Assembly (NCBI RefSeq): GCF_026072915.1
Contig: NZ_AP025943.1
Location: forward strand, 1,240,001-1,304,000
DNA length: 64,000 bases
Direction of reading: 5' to 3'
Source: Akkermansia biwaensis
Lineage (GTDB): Bacteria > Verrucomicrobiota > Verrucomicrobiia > Verrucomicrobiales > Akkermansiaceae
Position 1 is the stretch's first letter. The number at the start of each line of letters is the position of its first letter. Position numbers and translations under genes: made by a program. The notes under the pieces were generated by a model that saw only the letters and a program-made list of their open reading frames with translations, had not been told where the DNA came from and made no database searches. Shown here in pieces: positions 31,093 through 39,235 of this stretch.

Positions 31093-32013
31093 ATGGAGCA
31101 GCAAAAAATTTCGTTCGCGAACCGGAACGGCCAGGGTGTCACGATGGCGGCCTTCATCAATTTTCCCGACGGGTTTGATGCCTCCCTGCAAGATCCCGCC
31201 GTCATCGTCGCCCATCCCGGCGGCGGCGTCAAGGAACAGACGGCAGGACTGTACGCCCGGAAATTGGCGGAACAGGGTTTTTGTCACCATTGCCTCTGAT
31301 GCCTCCTACCAGGGTGAAAGCACGGGTGAACCGCGGCATCTGGAAAATCCTTGCGTCAGGACCGAAGACATCAGCGCGGTGATTGATTATTTGACTATGC
31401 TTCCCTATGTGGACAACGGCAGGATAGGAGCCATGGGCATTTGCGCCGGAGGCGGCTATGCGGCCAATGCGCAATCAATGACCGCCGCATCAAGGCGCTG
31501 GAAACGGTAAGCGCCGTCAATATAGGCGCCATGCTACGGAATGGCTGGGAAGGGAAAGGCAGTTCAAGGGACGCCTTTCCGTTGCTGGAGGCCGGCTCCC
31601 AGGCCAGAACGACGGAGGCGAACGGTTCCGCCCAGGTGATATTCCCCCTTGCTCCGCTGAAGGAGGAAGACGCCTTCAGCGAAGAACTGCGCGAGGCATG
31701 GGAATATTACCGGACTCCCCGCTGCGCGTGCTCCACGGCTCCAAGCATTGCCGCGTCAAGAAGTCTGACCCAGCTCGTTACCTACGATGCGTTCAACATG
31801 GCGGACGTATTTCTGACGCAGCCCCTGCAGATTGTGGCGGGCAGCGCAGCCGGGAGCAAATGGATGAGCGATGACCTGTATGCCCGCGCGGCAAGCGGGG
31901 ACAAAAATTACCATGTCGTGGAAGGCGCCGACCACATGTCGTTATATGATGTGCCGGAATATGTGGATGAAACCCCCTCCGTTCTGGCCTCCTTTTTCAA
32001 AAATCATCTTTAA
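31093..32013 (+). pseudogene. Frameshifted alpha/beta hydrolase (dienelactone hydrolase/YcjY-like)
   Basis: Three pieces of one protein lie in two frames. The N-terminal part (from [16 protein letters not shown] 31093) reads [17 protein letters not shown] and then stops after ...EQGFCHHCL. The continuation [16 protein letters not shown] and [15 protein letters not shown] is in the +1 frame; the final part [13 protein letters not shown] to ADVFLTQPL, ending FFKNHL, returns to the original frame. The first shift fits one extra T in a T5 run near 31276; the second is near 31467. The nucleophile elbow GICAGG and the C-terminal GADHMSLYD are retained. Either a recent inactivation or sequencing errors in the source. 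Confidence 0.8.
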
Positions 32014-32155
32014 TTGTGGCCGGAAGCCTTTCTCTTCCTTTTGCGGCATGCCTTGCCGTGAACCTGTGCCGGAAACGGGGAGAAACGGGCTGCCGCCCCC
32101 GGCTTTTCCCTTTCCAGGGGAGCCAGGTACAGGGGACGGATGTTTTTTTGTTTTT

Positions 32156-32185
32156 TTGAGTTGCTTTTCCTCGACAAATTATACT
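32156..32185 (+). promoter_or_regulatory. Candidate promoter of the TIGR04073-type gene
   Basis: TTGAGT (32156-32161) and TATACT (32180-32185) with 18-bp spacing. Transcription would start about 9 nt before the ATG at 32201, a very short leader. Confidence 0.5.
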
Positions 32186-32200
32186 ATATAAACAATCAGT

Positions 32201-32635
32201 ATGAAACGTGCCATCATCTCCGCTCTTTTCGCCGCCGGAGCCCTTGGGGTTGCCAGTGCGGACATCCAGGCTCCGCCCGCTTCCGAATACACTCCCACCC
32301 GCAAGCTGGGCCGCGCCCTTGCCAACATCATTTACTCCGTTGAAGAAATCCCGCTGGGGATCATCAACTGGACGAGCCGCGAAGGCGACTACGCCGGATT
32401 CTCTGTCGGCATTGTGGATGGCACCGCCACCATGTTTGAACGCATGGGCTACGGCATCTATGAACTTGTCACTTTCTGGGCGCCTACCTACAAGTGCACC
32501 TACAGGCCTCCCTATCAGGGCCGTTGCGGCATGAGCGGCCTCAAGGAATACAATCCCAATGGCGGCCTGAGCGAATTCCCTGCGGAACTCAGCTTCCAGA
32601 GCTACTATAACTACTCCCGCCAGCAGCGCGACTAA
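32201..32635 (+). CDS. Exosortase system-associated protein, TIGR04073 type
   Basis: 144 residues with a signal peptide (MKRAIISALFAAGALGVASA). The mature part begins with a basic segment then RKLGRALANIIYSVEEIPLGI and a long region with GYGIYELVTFWAPTYK, consistent with the TIGR04073 family reported to co-occur with PEP-CTERM/exosortase systems. Two Cys in CTYRPPYQGRCG may form a disulfide. The role in surface sorting is not established. No exosortase gene is in this window. It ends at an intrinsic terminator. Confidence 0.7.
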   Translation: MKRAIISALFAAGALGVASADIQAPPASEYTPTRKLGRALANIIYSVEEIPLGIINWTSREGDYAGFSVGIVDGTATMFERMGYGIYELVTFWAPTYKCTYRPPYQGRCGMSGLKEYNPNGGLSEFPAELSFQSYYNYSRQQRD

Positions 32636-32660
32636 GCCGGGAAGCTGGTTGATCAATTTC

Positions 32661-32696
32661 AAAAGGGTTGCCTGTACATGCGGGCAGCCCTTTTTT
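32661..32696 (+). terminator. Intrinsic terminator after the TIGR04073-type gene
   Basis: Stem AAAAGGGTTGCC (32661-32672) / GGCAGCCCTTTT (one G:T pair) followed by T residues, 26 bp past the stop at 32635. Confidence 0.88.
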
Positions 32697-32929
32697 ATGG
32701 CAGCCTTGTCCCTGCCGGGCGGAGAACCCTTTTTGTTCCGGAAAGGAAAGTTGCGCTCTCCCTTGAGGGAATGAAAAACAAGCCCGGGAGAAACGCTATT
32801 CCGGAAACAGCGACGACTTTCGGAGAAAAGAAAACAGGGCCGGTAGCGTTTTACATCACGTGACGGCCGTCACGGTTGACGGAAGACAGGGAAAGAAGTA
32901 CCTTTTCACAACGGAAAGGCTTCCATACC

Positions 32930-33748
32930 ATGAATAACACAGTTGCTTTCATCGGCCTGGGCGCGGCAGCCTGCATCACGGCGCCTGCATTTGCCCAGGA
33001 TACCCATACTTCCCTGACCAAGCAAAGCGTGGCCTGCATGCAGGAAATCACCGCCGCAATGGACAAGGTGACGGATGAGCCCGGAGCTGCCGCCGCGGTG
33101 GAAACCGTCAAGAAAGTGCATGAAAAGCTGGTGGACCTGGGAAAACGGCAGTTGGAGCTGCCCGGCGCCACTCCCCAGGAACAGGCCCAGATTGCGGCAC
33201 AGATGGTGGAAATACAGAAAGTTTCCGGAGAACTGGTGAAATCCCTTGCCCGTCTCAAAAAGGAAAACCTGCTTACTCCGGACTTGCAGAAAGCCTTGAT
33301 GAATTTGCAGTCCGTTCAGACGGAACTGGCGCAGGCTTCCAAAGACAAGGCTGCCCAGGCGGAGCCGTTCCCGAAGGATGCGGAAGGCAATACGCATGAA
33401 ACCCTGCTGGAAAAAACCGTGGAAGAAGCAAAGAAGCTGGATAAAGCGCTGGCGAACGTGAAAGATGCGGAAACCAGCGCCGCTGCCGAGGAGCAGGTCA
33501 AGCACTACCGGGCTGCGTTGCTGGACATTGCCAAAAAGCAGGCCGCCCTGCCGCCCCTGACCAGAAACCAGCAGGCCAAGCTGATGGGAACGCAGCAGCA
33601 GCTTGTGGAAATGATGCAGCCCATCATCAAACACATGGCGGCTGTCATGCTTTCTCCCAATGCCACGCAGAACCTGAAGGATTCCATGAAATCCCTCTCC
33701 GAACTGCCCAGGGAAGTTCAGAAAATTCGGGAAGAAGCGGCCAAGTAG
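32930..33748 (+). CDS. Secreted helical, coiled-coil-rich protein of unknown function
   Basis: The ATG at 32930 (MNNTVAFIGLGAAACITAPAFAQD) opens with a signal peptide and gives 272 residues. The mature part is nearly all alpha-helical and rich in Lys, Ala, Gln and Glu, with heptad-like runs such as DLGKRQLELPGATPQEQAQ and EEAKKLDKALANVK. This suggests a rod-like or bundled periplasmic protein. No enzymatic motif, transmembrane anchor or cysteine pattern is visible. It lies 72 bp upstream of the radical-SAM gene; a shared transcript is possible but not shown. Confidence 0.65.
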   Translation: MNNTVAFIGLGAAACITAPAFAQDTHTSLTKQSVACMQEITAAMDKVTDEPGAAAAVETVKKVHEKLVDLGKRQLELPGATPQEQAQIAAQMVEIQKVSGELVKSLARLKKENLLTPDLQKALMNLQSVQTELAQASKDKAAQAEPFPKDAEGNTHETLLEKTVEEAKKLDKALANVKDAETSAAAEEQVKHYRAALLDIAKKQAALPPLTRNQQAKLMGTQQQLVEMMQPIIKHMAAVMLSPNATQNLKDSMKSLSELPREVQKIREEAAK

Positions 33749-33819
33749 CCATTTTTGGAAAATGCCTCCTTTTGGGCTGGTCAAAGATAATAATTGTTCT
33801 AAAGTGGCAGTCCTGAGGA

Positions 33820-34881
33820 ATGCGACCGACTTTTAGTGAAACAGATCTCAATGAACGTCCCTTTCTGGTTTTCTGGGAGGTGACGCGCGCTTGCGCCCTT
33901 GCGTGCAAACATTGCAGGGCCGTAGCCCAGCCGCGTCCGCATCCTGAGGAACTGAACCATGAAGAAGCCTTGCGGCTCATTGACCGGCTGGCGGAACTCC
34001 GGCCGCCCATGCTCGTGCTGACGGGAGGGGACCCCATCATGAGGCCTGATATTCTGGAACTGATCCGCGCGGCGGCGGACAAGGGGCTGCATGTGGCCTT
34101 GAGCCCTGCCGCCACGGCCAGGTTGGTGCATGCGGATTTTCATGCGTTGAAAGAAGCGGGGGTGCAAAGCATGTCCCTGAGCCTGGACGGCGCCCATGGA
34201 GCCACGCATGACGCCTTCCGGGGCGTGCCGAACACGTATGAACGGACCCTTCGCGCGGCGGAAATGGCCAAGGAGGCGGGCATGCACCTCCAGATCAACA
34301 CCACCATTACCAGGAGCACGCTGGGTGAGTTCGACGACTTTGTAGAGCTGATGAAAAAAATGCAGCCGGGCATGTGGAGCGTCTTCCTGCTTGTTCCTAC
34401 GGGCCGGGCGGCAATGGATGAAATGCCCGCCGCGGAGCAGGTGGAAGCCGTCTGGAAAAAACTCAGCGAGGTCAGCCGGGAAGTCTCCTTCGGCGTCAAG
34501 ACCACGGAAGGGCACCATTACCGCCGGGTGGCCCTTCAGGAGGCACGTGCTCAGGGAGCCACGCCGGCGCGGCGCGCCATTCCCACGCGCGACGGAAAAG
34601 GCATCATGTTCATCTCCCACACCGGTGACATCCAGCCCTCCGGCTTCCTCCCCATCACGGCGGGCAATGTCCGCACGGACGATGTGGGCGAAGTGTACCG
34701 CACGCACCCTCTCTTTCTCAAGCTCCGGGACGACAACGCGCTGCTGGGCAAATGCGGCCGCTGCGAATACCGCACCATTTGCGGCGGCTCCCGCTCCCGG
34801 GCATACGCCGTGTACGGAGACATGATGGCAGAAGACAACCTCTGCCCCTATCAACCCAGGCTTTCACAACACCATGATTAA
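33820..34881 (+). CDS. Radical SAM/SPASM protein, TIGR04053/AhbD-like
   Basis: 353 residues. The radical-SAM core has the CxxxCxxC iron-sulfur site at Cys25, Cys29 and Cys32 (CALACKHC), then LTGGDPIMRPDI. A C-terminal SPASM-like segment has CGRCEYRTICGGSRSRA and a downstream Cys in EDNLCPYQP. Similarity runs to AhbD (heme synthase of the siroheme route) and to the related TIGR04053 family. Where AhbD has extra Cys in the FISHTG region, this protein has FISHTGDIQPSGF, so TIGR04053-type is the better fit. Its stop overlaps the start of the AhbC-like gene by 8 bp, implying coupling and a shared pathway. Confidence 0.78.
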   Translation: MRPTFSETDLNERPFLVFWEVTRACALACKHCRAVAQPRPHPEELNHEEALRLIDRLAELRPPMLVLTGGDPIMRPDILELIRAAADKGLHVALSPAATARLVHADFHALKEAGVQSMSLSLDGAHGATHDAFRGVPNTYERTLRAAEMAKEAGMHLQINTTITRSTLGEFDDFVELMKKMQPGMWSVFLLVPTGRAAMDEMPAAEQVEAVWKKLSEVSREVSFGVKTTEGHHYRRVALQEARAQGATPARRAIPTRDGKGIMFISHTGDIQPSGFLPITAGNVRTDDVGEVYRTHPLFLKLRDDNALLGKCGRCEYRTICGGSRSRAYAVYGDMMAEDNLCPYQPRLSQHHD

Positions 34882-36121
34882 CATCACCAGACTTTGGACA
34901 GGGGCGGAACAGCCCGCGGACCATTTGAGATACGGCCAGGGCCACGGGCACGGCCGTTCCGCCGGGGGAGCCGTGGAATCCTGCGCTCCCGCCTCTTCCC
35001 GCGTCCGCAAGCCCATTGTAGTATGGAACATCACCCGTACCTGCAACCTCAAATGCGTTCATTGCTATGCGGACGCGTCCGCCCGGAAATTTGACGGAGA
35101 GCTGGACTGGGACCAATGCTGTACCGTCATTGACGATCTGGCGGACTACAAGGTAAACGCCCTCCTGTTCTCCGGCGGCGAGCCCCTGGTGCATCCCCGT
35201 TTCATGGACCTGCTGGAACGGGCCACGGGAAAAGGGATGAAAGTCACCATCTCCACGAACGGCACCCGCATCACGCCGGAATCCGCCGCGCGGTTCAAGG
35301 AACTGGGTGTGGCGTATGTAGGCATCTCTCTGGACGGCATCGGCGCCGTTCATGACCAATTCCGGGGGGTGGAAGGCTCCTTTGACCAGGCGGTGCGCGG
35401 GTTCAAGCTGTGCAGCGACGTGGGCCAGAAAACGGGCCTGCGCCTGACTCTGACCCGCAACAACGTGCAATGCATGGAGCAGATTCTGGACTTCATTGAC
35501 GCCAACGACATTCAGCGCGTCTGCTTCTACCATCTGGTGCCTACCGGCCGCGGCGTGGAAGTGCAAACGCTTACCCGGGAGGAAGCCCGCCATGCCATGG
35601 ACACCCTCATTGCCCGTGTGGAAGAATGGAAGGCGAAAGGCAAAAACCGGGAAGTGCTTACCGTTACCCAGCCTGCGGACGGCATTTATCTGCTGCTGCG
35701 CCAGCTCCGGGAAGGTTCCCCTCTGGCGGAGGAAACGTTGAAACTGCTTCAATGGAACGGCGGCGGAGCGAACAGTTCCGGCCGCGGCATTGCCAACATC
35801 GACACGCAGGGCATGGTGCATCCGGATCAGTTCTGGCAGTCCGTGACGCTCGGCAACGTGAAAAACAACCTGTTCTCCGACTTGTGGGACGCCAAGGCGG
35901 GAGCCGCGGCGGAAATGCTGCCCGAATTGCGCGGGTCCGACGACCCGCTGGAACGGCAGAAAAAAATAGAAGGCCGTTGTGGCCGTTGCGTCCACTTTGC
36001 CCTGTGCGGCGGCGGATTCCGCACGCGAGCCGCCTTTGCCAACGGGCACTGGTACGGTTCCGACCCCGGCTGTTATCTGACGGAAGAAGAAATCTCCACT
36101 CCGCTTCCGGAAATCAAATAA
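34874..36121 (+). CDS. ahbC: AhbC-like radical SAM/SPASM protein (12,18-didecarboxysiroheme deacetylase)
   Basis: 415 residues. The N-terminal extension (ITRLWTGAEQPADHLRYG) and the CxxxCxxC site at Cys57, Cys61 and Cys64 (TCNLKCVHC) match AhbC, which removes acetate groups to form iron-coproporphyrin III in the siroheme-dependent heme pathway. Other AhbC-like segments include LLFSGGEPLVHP, GISLDGIGAVHDQFRG, FYHLVPTGRG, NSSGRGIANIDTQG, HPDQFWQS and the SPASM tail CGRCVHFALCGGGF. The gene overlaps the upstream radical-SAM gene by 8 bp (ATGATTAA), a strong sign of translational coupling. The siroheme decarboxylase genes ahbA/B are not in this window. The gene symbol is by resemblance and should be confirmed. 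Confidence 0.75.
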   Translation: MINITRLWTGAEQPADHLRYGQGHGHGRSAGGAVESCAPASSRVRKPIVVWNITRTCNLKCVHCYADASARKFDGELDWDQCCTVIDDLADYKVNALLFSGGEPLVHPRFMDLLERATGKGMKVTISTNGTRITPESAARFKELGVAYVGISLDGIGAVHDQFRGVEGSFDQAVRGFKLCSDVGQKTGLRLTLTRNNVQCMEQILDFIDANDIQRVCFYHLVPTGRGVEVQTLTREEARHAMDTLIARVEEWKAKGKNREVLTVTQPADGIYLLLRQLREGSPLAEETLKLLQWNGGGANSSGRGIANIDTQGMVHPDQFWQSVTLGNVKNNLFSDLWDAKAGAAAEMLPELRGSDDPLERQKKIEGRCGRCVHFALCGGGFRTRAAFANGHWYGSDPGCYLTEEEISTPLPEIK

Positions 36122-36680
36122 TCCTATTGGTTCCGGTAGGGGCGGAGCGGCATATGCTCCTGCCCCCTGAAACCATGGGCGGAAAACAATCTTTCACCGC
36201 AGAAAACGTTCTGCATGGAAGAAAATATTCCGTTGTGAAAAGGAAATGGCCTTGAAGGCATGGAAACCCGGGAATTCTCCGGTTGACAGTTGCGTAGTGT
36301 AAAGCCTCCGGAACGGGCAGATCCGTTCCAGTCCCAATTTTCGGCAAAAAGACAGCTTTCGGAAGTGCTTTAGATAATAAGTAAAAGTGGCTTTGCGGCT
36401 CTGTTTTCCGGAAATCCGGTGTTCCTCCCTGATGAATGGAACACTTCTCTCCACTCCGGCGGAGAAGGCGCCGGCGGAACAATTCACCGTAGAAATTTCT
36501 TCTCAATAAATGCACGGACCCAATGTCCGGCGAAGGAGGGAAACTCCAGTAAAAACACTCTGCGGGACGTCCCTGAGCAATCGCAATATTTTGTTCCCCG
36601 GCCCATTTGAAACCACCGCATTCCCGTCCTGTTTTTCCCTGCTTTACAAGGATGGGAGCATCGCATAGCATCCCTGCATC
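36122..36680. other. 559-bp gap between ahbC and metY
   Basis: Starts with a stable hairpin (GGGGC-GGAGC with GCTCC-t-GCCCC, 36139-36166) lacking a strong T-run, probably ending the radical-SAM operon. A TTGACA hexamer lies at 36283-36288, but no good -10 sits at the right distance. I looked for a SAM riboswitch because metY follows and did not find the SAM-I core; a less familiar regulatory RNA cannot be ruled out. Short open frames here are weak. Confidence 0.5.
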
Positions 36681-37970
36681 ATGAGTCAGGAATTGAGACC
36701 GGAAACCCTGTGCGTGCAGGCGGGCTGGACGCCGAAAAAAGGCGAACCCCGCGTGCTTCCCATTTACCAGAGTACGACATTCAAATATGAAACCAGCGAA
36801 CAGATGGCCAAGCTGTTTGACCTGGAGGAACCTGGTTTCTTCTACACGCGACTGCAAAACCCCACCAACGAGGCGGTAGCCAGGAAAATAGCTGACCTGG
36901 AAGGCGGCGTGGCCGCCATTCTCACTTCCTCCGGCCAGGCAGCCTCCTTCTTTGCCGTCTTCAACATCTGCGAGGCCGGTGACCACATCGTCAGTGCCGC
37001 TTCCATTTATGGGGGAACGTACAATCTCTTCGCCGTTACGTTCCGGAAAATGGGCATAGAAGTCACCTTTGTGGACCAGGACGCCCCGGCGGAAGAAATT
37101 GCCAAAGCGATCCGCCCCAACACGAAAGCCCTGTTTGCGGAAACCGTCTCCAACCCGACGCTCTGCGTACTGGACATCCATAAATTTGCGGACATCGCCC
37201 ATGCCCACGGCGTGCCCCTCATCGTGGACAATACGTTCACCACGCCCATCAACTGCCGCCCCTTTGAATGGGGAGCGGACATTGTCACCCATTCCACCAC
37301 CAAATACATGGACGGCCATGCCGCCGCCGTGGGCGGCGCCATCGTGGACAGCGGCAACTTTGACTGGGAAGCCCACAGGGACAAATTCCCCGGGTTGACG
37401 GAACCGGATCCGTCCTATCACGGTCTTTCCTACAGTAAAAGCTTCGGCAAGGGCGCTTACATCACCAAGGCAACCGTCCAGCTCATGCGCGACCTGGGTT
37501 CCATCCAGTCTCCGCAAAACGCCTTTCTGCTCAACCTGGGATTGGAAACCCTGCATTTGCGTGTCCCCCGCCATTGTGAGAACGCGCAGAAAGTAGCCGA
37601 ATTCCTGCAGGAACAGGAAGACGTGGCCTGGATCAACTACCCCGGTCTGCCTTCCAACAAGTACCATGATCTGGCCCAAAAGCAGTTCCGCGGCGGCCAG
37701 TCCTGCGGGGTGGTGACATTCGGCATCAAGGGAGGCCGTGAACGGGCCATCAAATTCATGGACAGCCTGAAACTGGCCGCCATTGTCACCCATGTGGCGG
37801 ACTCCCGCACCTGCGTGCTCCATCCCGCCAGCCACACGCACCGGCAGTTGACGGACGAACAGTTGATGGAAGCAGGAGTCAGGCCGGATCTCATCCGCTT
37901 CTCCGTAGGGACGGAAGCGGTGGAAGACATTATTGCCGACCTCAGCCAGGCTCTGGAAGCCATCCGTTAA
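36681..37970 (+). CDS. metY: O-acetylhomoserine sulfhydrylase (MetY-type)
   Basis: 429 residues. This PLP enzyme of the Cys/Met metabolism family joins O-acetylhomoserine with sulfide to give homocysteine, bypassing cystathionine. The PLP lysine is Lys208 in THSTTKYMDGH; other family features include TSSGQAAS, VDNTFTTPI and the C-terminal FSVGTEAVEDI. The length and the sequence near the active site match the long MetY/OAHS type rather than MetB or MetC. It stands alone, with a long leader region upstream and a strong terminator downstream. Cystathionine-pathway enzymes in this family are similar, so exact substrate rests on the overall type. Confidence 0.93.
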   Translation: MSQELRPETLCVQAGWTPKKGEPRVLPIYQSTTFKYETSEQMAKLFDLEEPGFFYTRLQNPTNEAVARKIADLEGGVAAILTSSGQAASFFAVFNICEAGDHIVSAASIYGGTYNLFAVTFRKMGIEVTFVDQDAPAEEIAKAIRPNTKALFAETVSNPTLCVLDIHKFADIAHAHGVPLIVDNTFTTPINCRPFEWGADIVTHSTTKYMDGHAAAVGGAIVDSGNFDWEAHRDKFPGLTEPDPSYHGLSYSKSFGKGAYITKATVQLMRDLGSIQSPQNAFLLNLGLETLHLRVPRHCENAQKVAEFLQEQEDVAWINYPGLPSNKYHDLAQKQFRGGQSCGVVTFGIKGGRERAIKFMDSLKLAAIVTHVADSRTCVLHPASHTHRQLTDEQLMEAGVRPDLIRFSVGTEAVEDIIADLSQALEAIR

Positions 37971-37994
37971 ATCTGTCTTACCTTCCTGTACATG

Positions 37995-38031
37995 CAGCCG
38001 TTCCGTGGAAATGTCCGGAACGGCTGTTTTT
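37995..38031 (+). terminator. Intrinsic terminator of metY
   Basis: Perfect 11-bp stem CAGCCGTTCCG (37995-38005) / CGGAACGGCTG (38016-38026), then TTTTT, 25 bp past the metY stop. Confidence 0.93.
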
Positions 38032-38409
38032 CATCTGTGATGGATGAAGCGGACGGGATGGCGGAGGAACGTTAAACGGTACACCTGAAAAAATAGCCGG
38101 TACATCCATCCCCGCTGCAAGAAACGGACCTATGGCAACGAAGGCCGGTCACCTCTTATAAAATCTTGCAGAAAGTCATGAAGGGGCAATAATTTCATCT
38201 TCTCTTTGTTGGAAAGTTTGTTTTTACGTAAAAAACGGATTTTAATGACGTTGTGCAGAGAAAGACAGAAACGGAGTTTCCCCGGAAATGGCTTGTCTTT
38301 TCAGTTTCAACAGGATGTGATTGATTTCAGAAAAGGAGGAAATTTCAACTTCTTTTCTTCGTAATTGTAAATTGACATACCGTAATAAATTTATTACAGT
38401 GTGGTACTT
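38032..38409. other. 378-bp AT-rich gap before a PEP-CTERM gene
   Basis: Increasingly AT-rich toward the right. The right end holds the promoter and palindrome of the next gene. The left half (to about 38340) shows no convincing gene or repeat. Confidence 0.45.
38372..38397 (+). promoter_or_regulatory. TTGACA box with overlapping 16-bp palindrome
   Basis: A consensus TTGACA -35 (38372-38377) is followed immediately by the perfect palindrome GTAATAAATTTATTAC (38382-38397), which occupies the spacer/-10 zone. The following gene starts at ATG 38410 (GTG possible at 38401). An operator here could occlude the promoter (inference). Confidence 0.6.
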
Positions 38410-39108
38410 ATGAAAAGTAGATATTGTGCTGTATTAATGAGTTGTACCAGTGTGGTGGCTGCAAATGCCGCTACCATCATTGCCGAACTGCCTGAATCCG
38501 TCAATCTGTCGCAAACTGCGACGATGGCGCCGCAAACAGGAGAGCAACTGCTGAATAAGGTAAAAAACAGCGGGATTGGCGTCTATGCGGGAGGCAACAA
38601 CAACAGTCTGGCCAATTGGCCCCAGAACGGGGAGGGAACCTGGATCAACAATGATAATATCGGCTCCATCATCCTTTGTGGCAGAAGCGGAGTGGCGGGC
38701 GATTCCTTTGCCATGGTGTTGGGCGGACCCCAACAGGGAGACCTTGTTTCCTCCATCGTCTTTTCCTGTGATACGCCTACCTCCGTCATCACCAGCTACA
38801 CCATGGTTCTGGCGGTTTATGACTCTTCCGGAACGCTTGTCCAGAACCTTTCCACCGTGCAAGGCTTTACCTTTGATTCCACGTCAAGAACCACGTCCGT
38901 TTCCTTGAACATGGCGGATTCTCCACTGACGTGGGGTGAAGGGTACAAGCTGGTTGCCGGGGTACGCGGCGGTGCGGGTAGCGCTACCTCTCCCTACACG
39001 CTCACCAACATTCAGGTAGCCTATGAAGTTGTTCCGGAACCGGCCACCGTCTCTCTGGGCCTGCTTGGTCTGGGAGCATTGGTTATCCGGCGTCATCGGG
39101 GCCGGTGA
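38410..39108 (+). CDS. PEP-CTERM protein of unknown function
   Basis: About 232 residues from ATG 38410 (MKSRYCAVLMSCTSVVAANA), a signal peptide; a GTG three codons upstream gives MVLMKSRY. The mature part is beta-rich and Ser/Thr-rich with no catalytic motif. The tail VVPEPATVSLGLLGLGALV plus RRHRGR is a clear PEP-CTERM signal. It is the third such protein in the window. A promoter with an overlapping palindrome is directly upstream, suggesting conditional expression. A stable hairpin without a T-run (39159-39179) lies downstream, between it and the convergent yifB gene. Confidence 0.85.
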   Translation: MKSRYCAVLMSCTSVVAANAATIIAELPESVNLSQTATMAPQTGEQLLNKVKNSGIGVYAGGNNNSLANWPQNGEGTWINNDNIGSIILCGRSGVAGDSFAMVLGGPQQGDLVSSIVFSCDTPTSVITSYTMVLAVYDSSGTLVQNLSTVQGFTFDSTSRTTSVSLNMADSPLTWGEGYKLVAGVRGGAGSATSPYTLTNIQVAYEVVPEPATVSLGLLGLGALVIRRHRGR

Positions 39109-39158
39109 GCAGCAAGCGTGCCCATCGGGAGAAACTTGTTCGAAAGCCGTCCCTTTTT

Positions 39159-39179
39159 CCTCTCCCTGTCCGGGAGAGG
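39159..39179. terminator. Hairpin between convergent genes, no T-run
   Basis: Stem CCTCTCCC (39159-39166) / GGGAGAGG (39172-39179) with a short loop, between a rightward PEP-CTERM gene and leftward yifB. Lack of a clear T-run makes terminator function uncertain. Confidence 0.35.
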
Positions 39180-39235
39180 CTATCCTTTGGAACGGAACGT
39201 GACCTTCTAAAGGCCGCGCGTTTTCCGGGATGAGG

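Noticed and set aside
36122-36680. SAM-I riboswitch upstream of metY
   Set aside because: The conserved core was not found; only unrelated hairpins are visible.
39159-39179. Clear intrinsic terminator between the PEP-CTERM gene and yifB
   Set aside because: A hairpin is present but no T-run follows on either strand, so it was kept only as a low-confidence feature.
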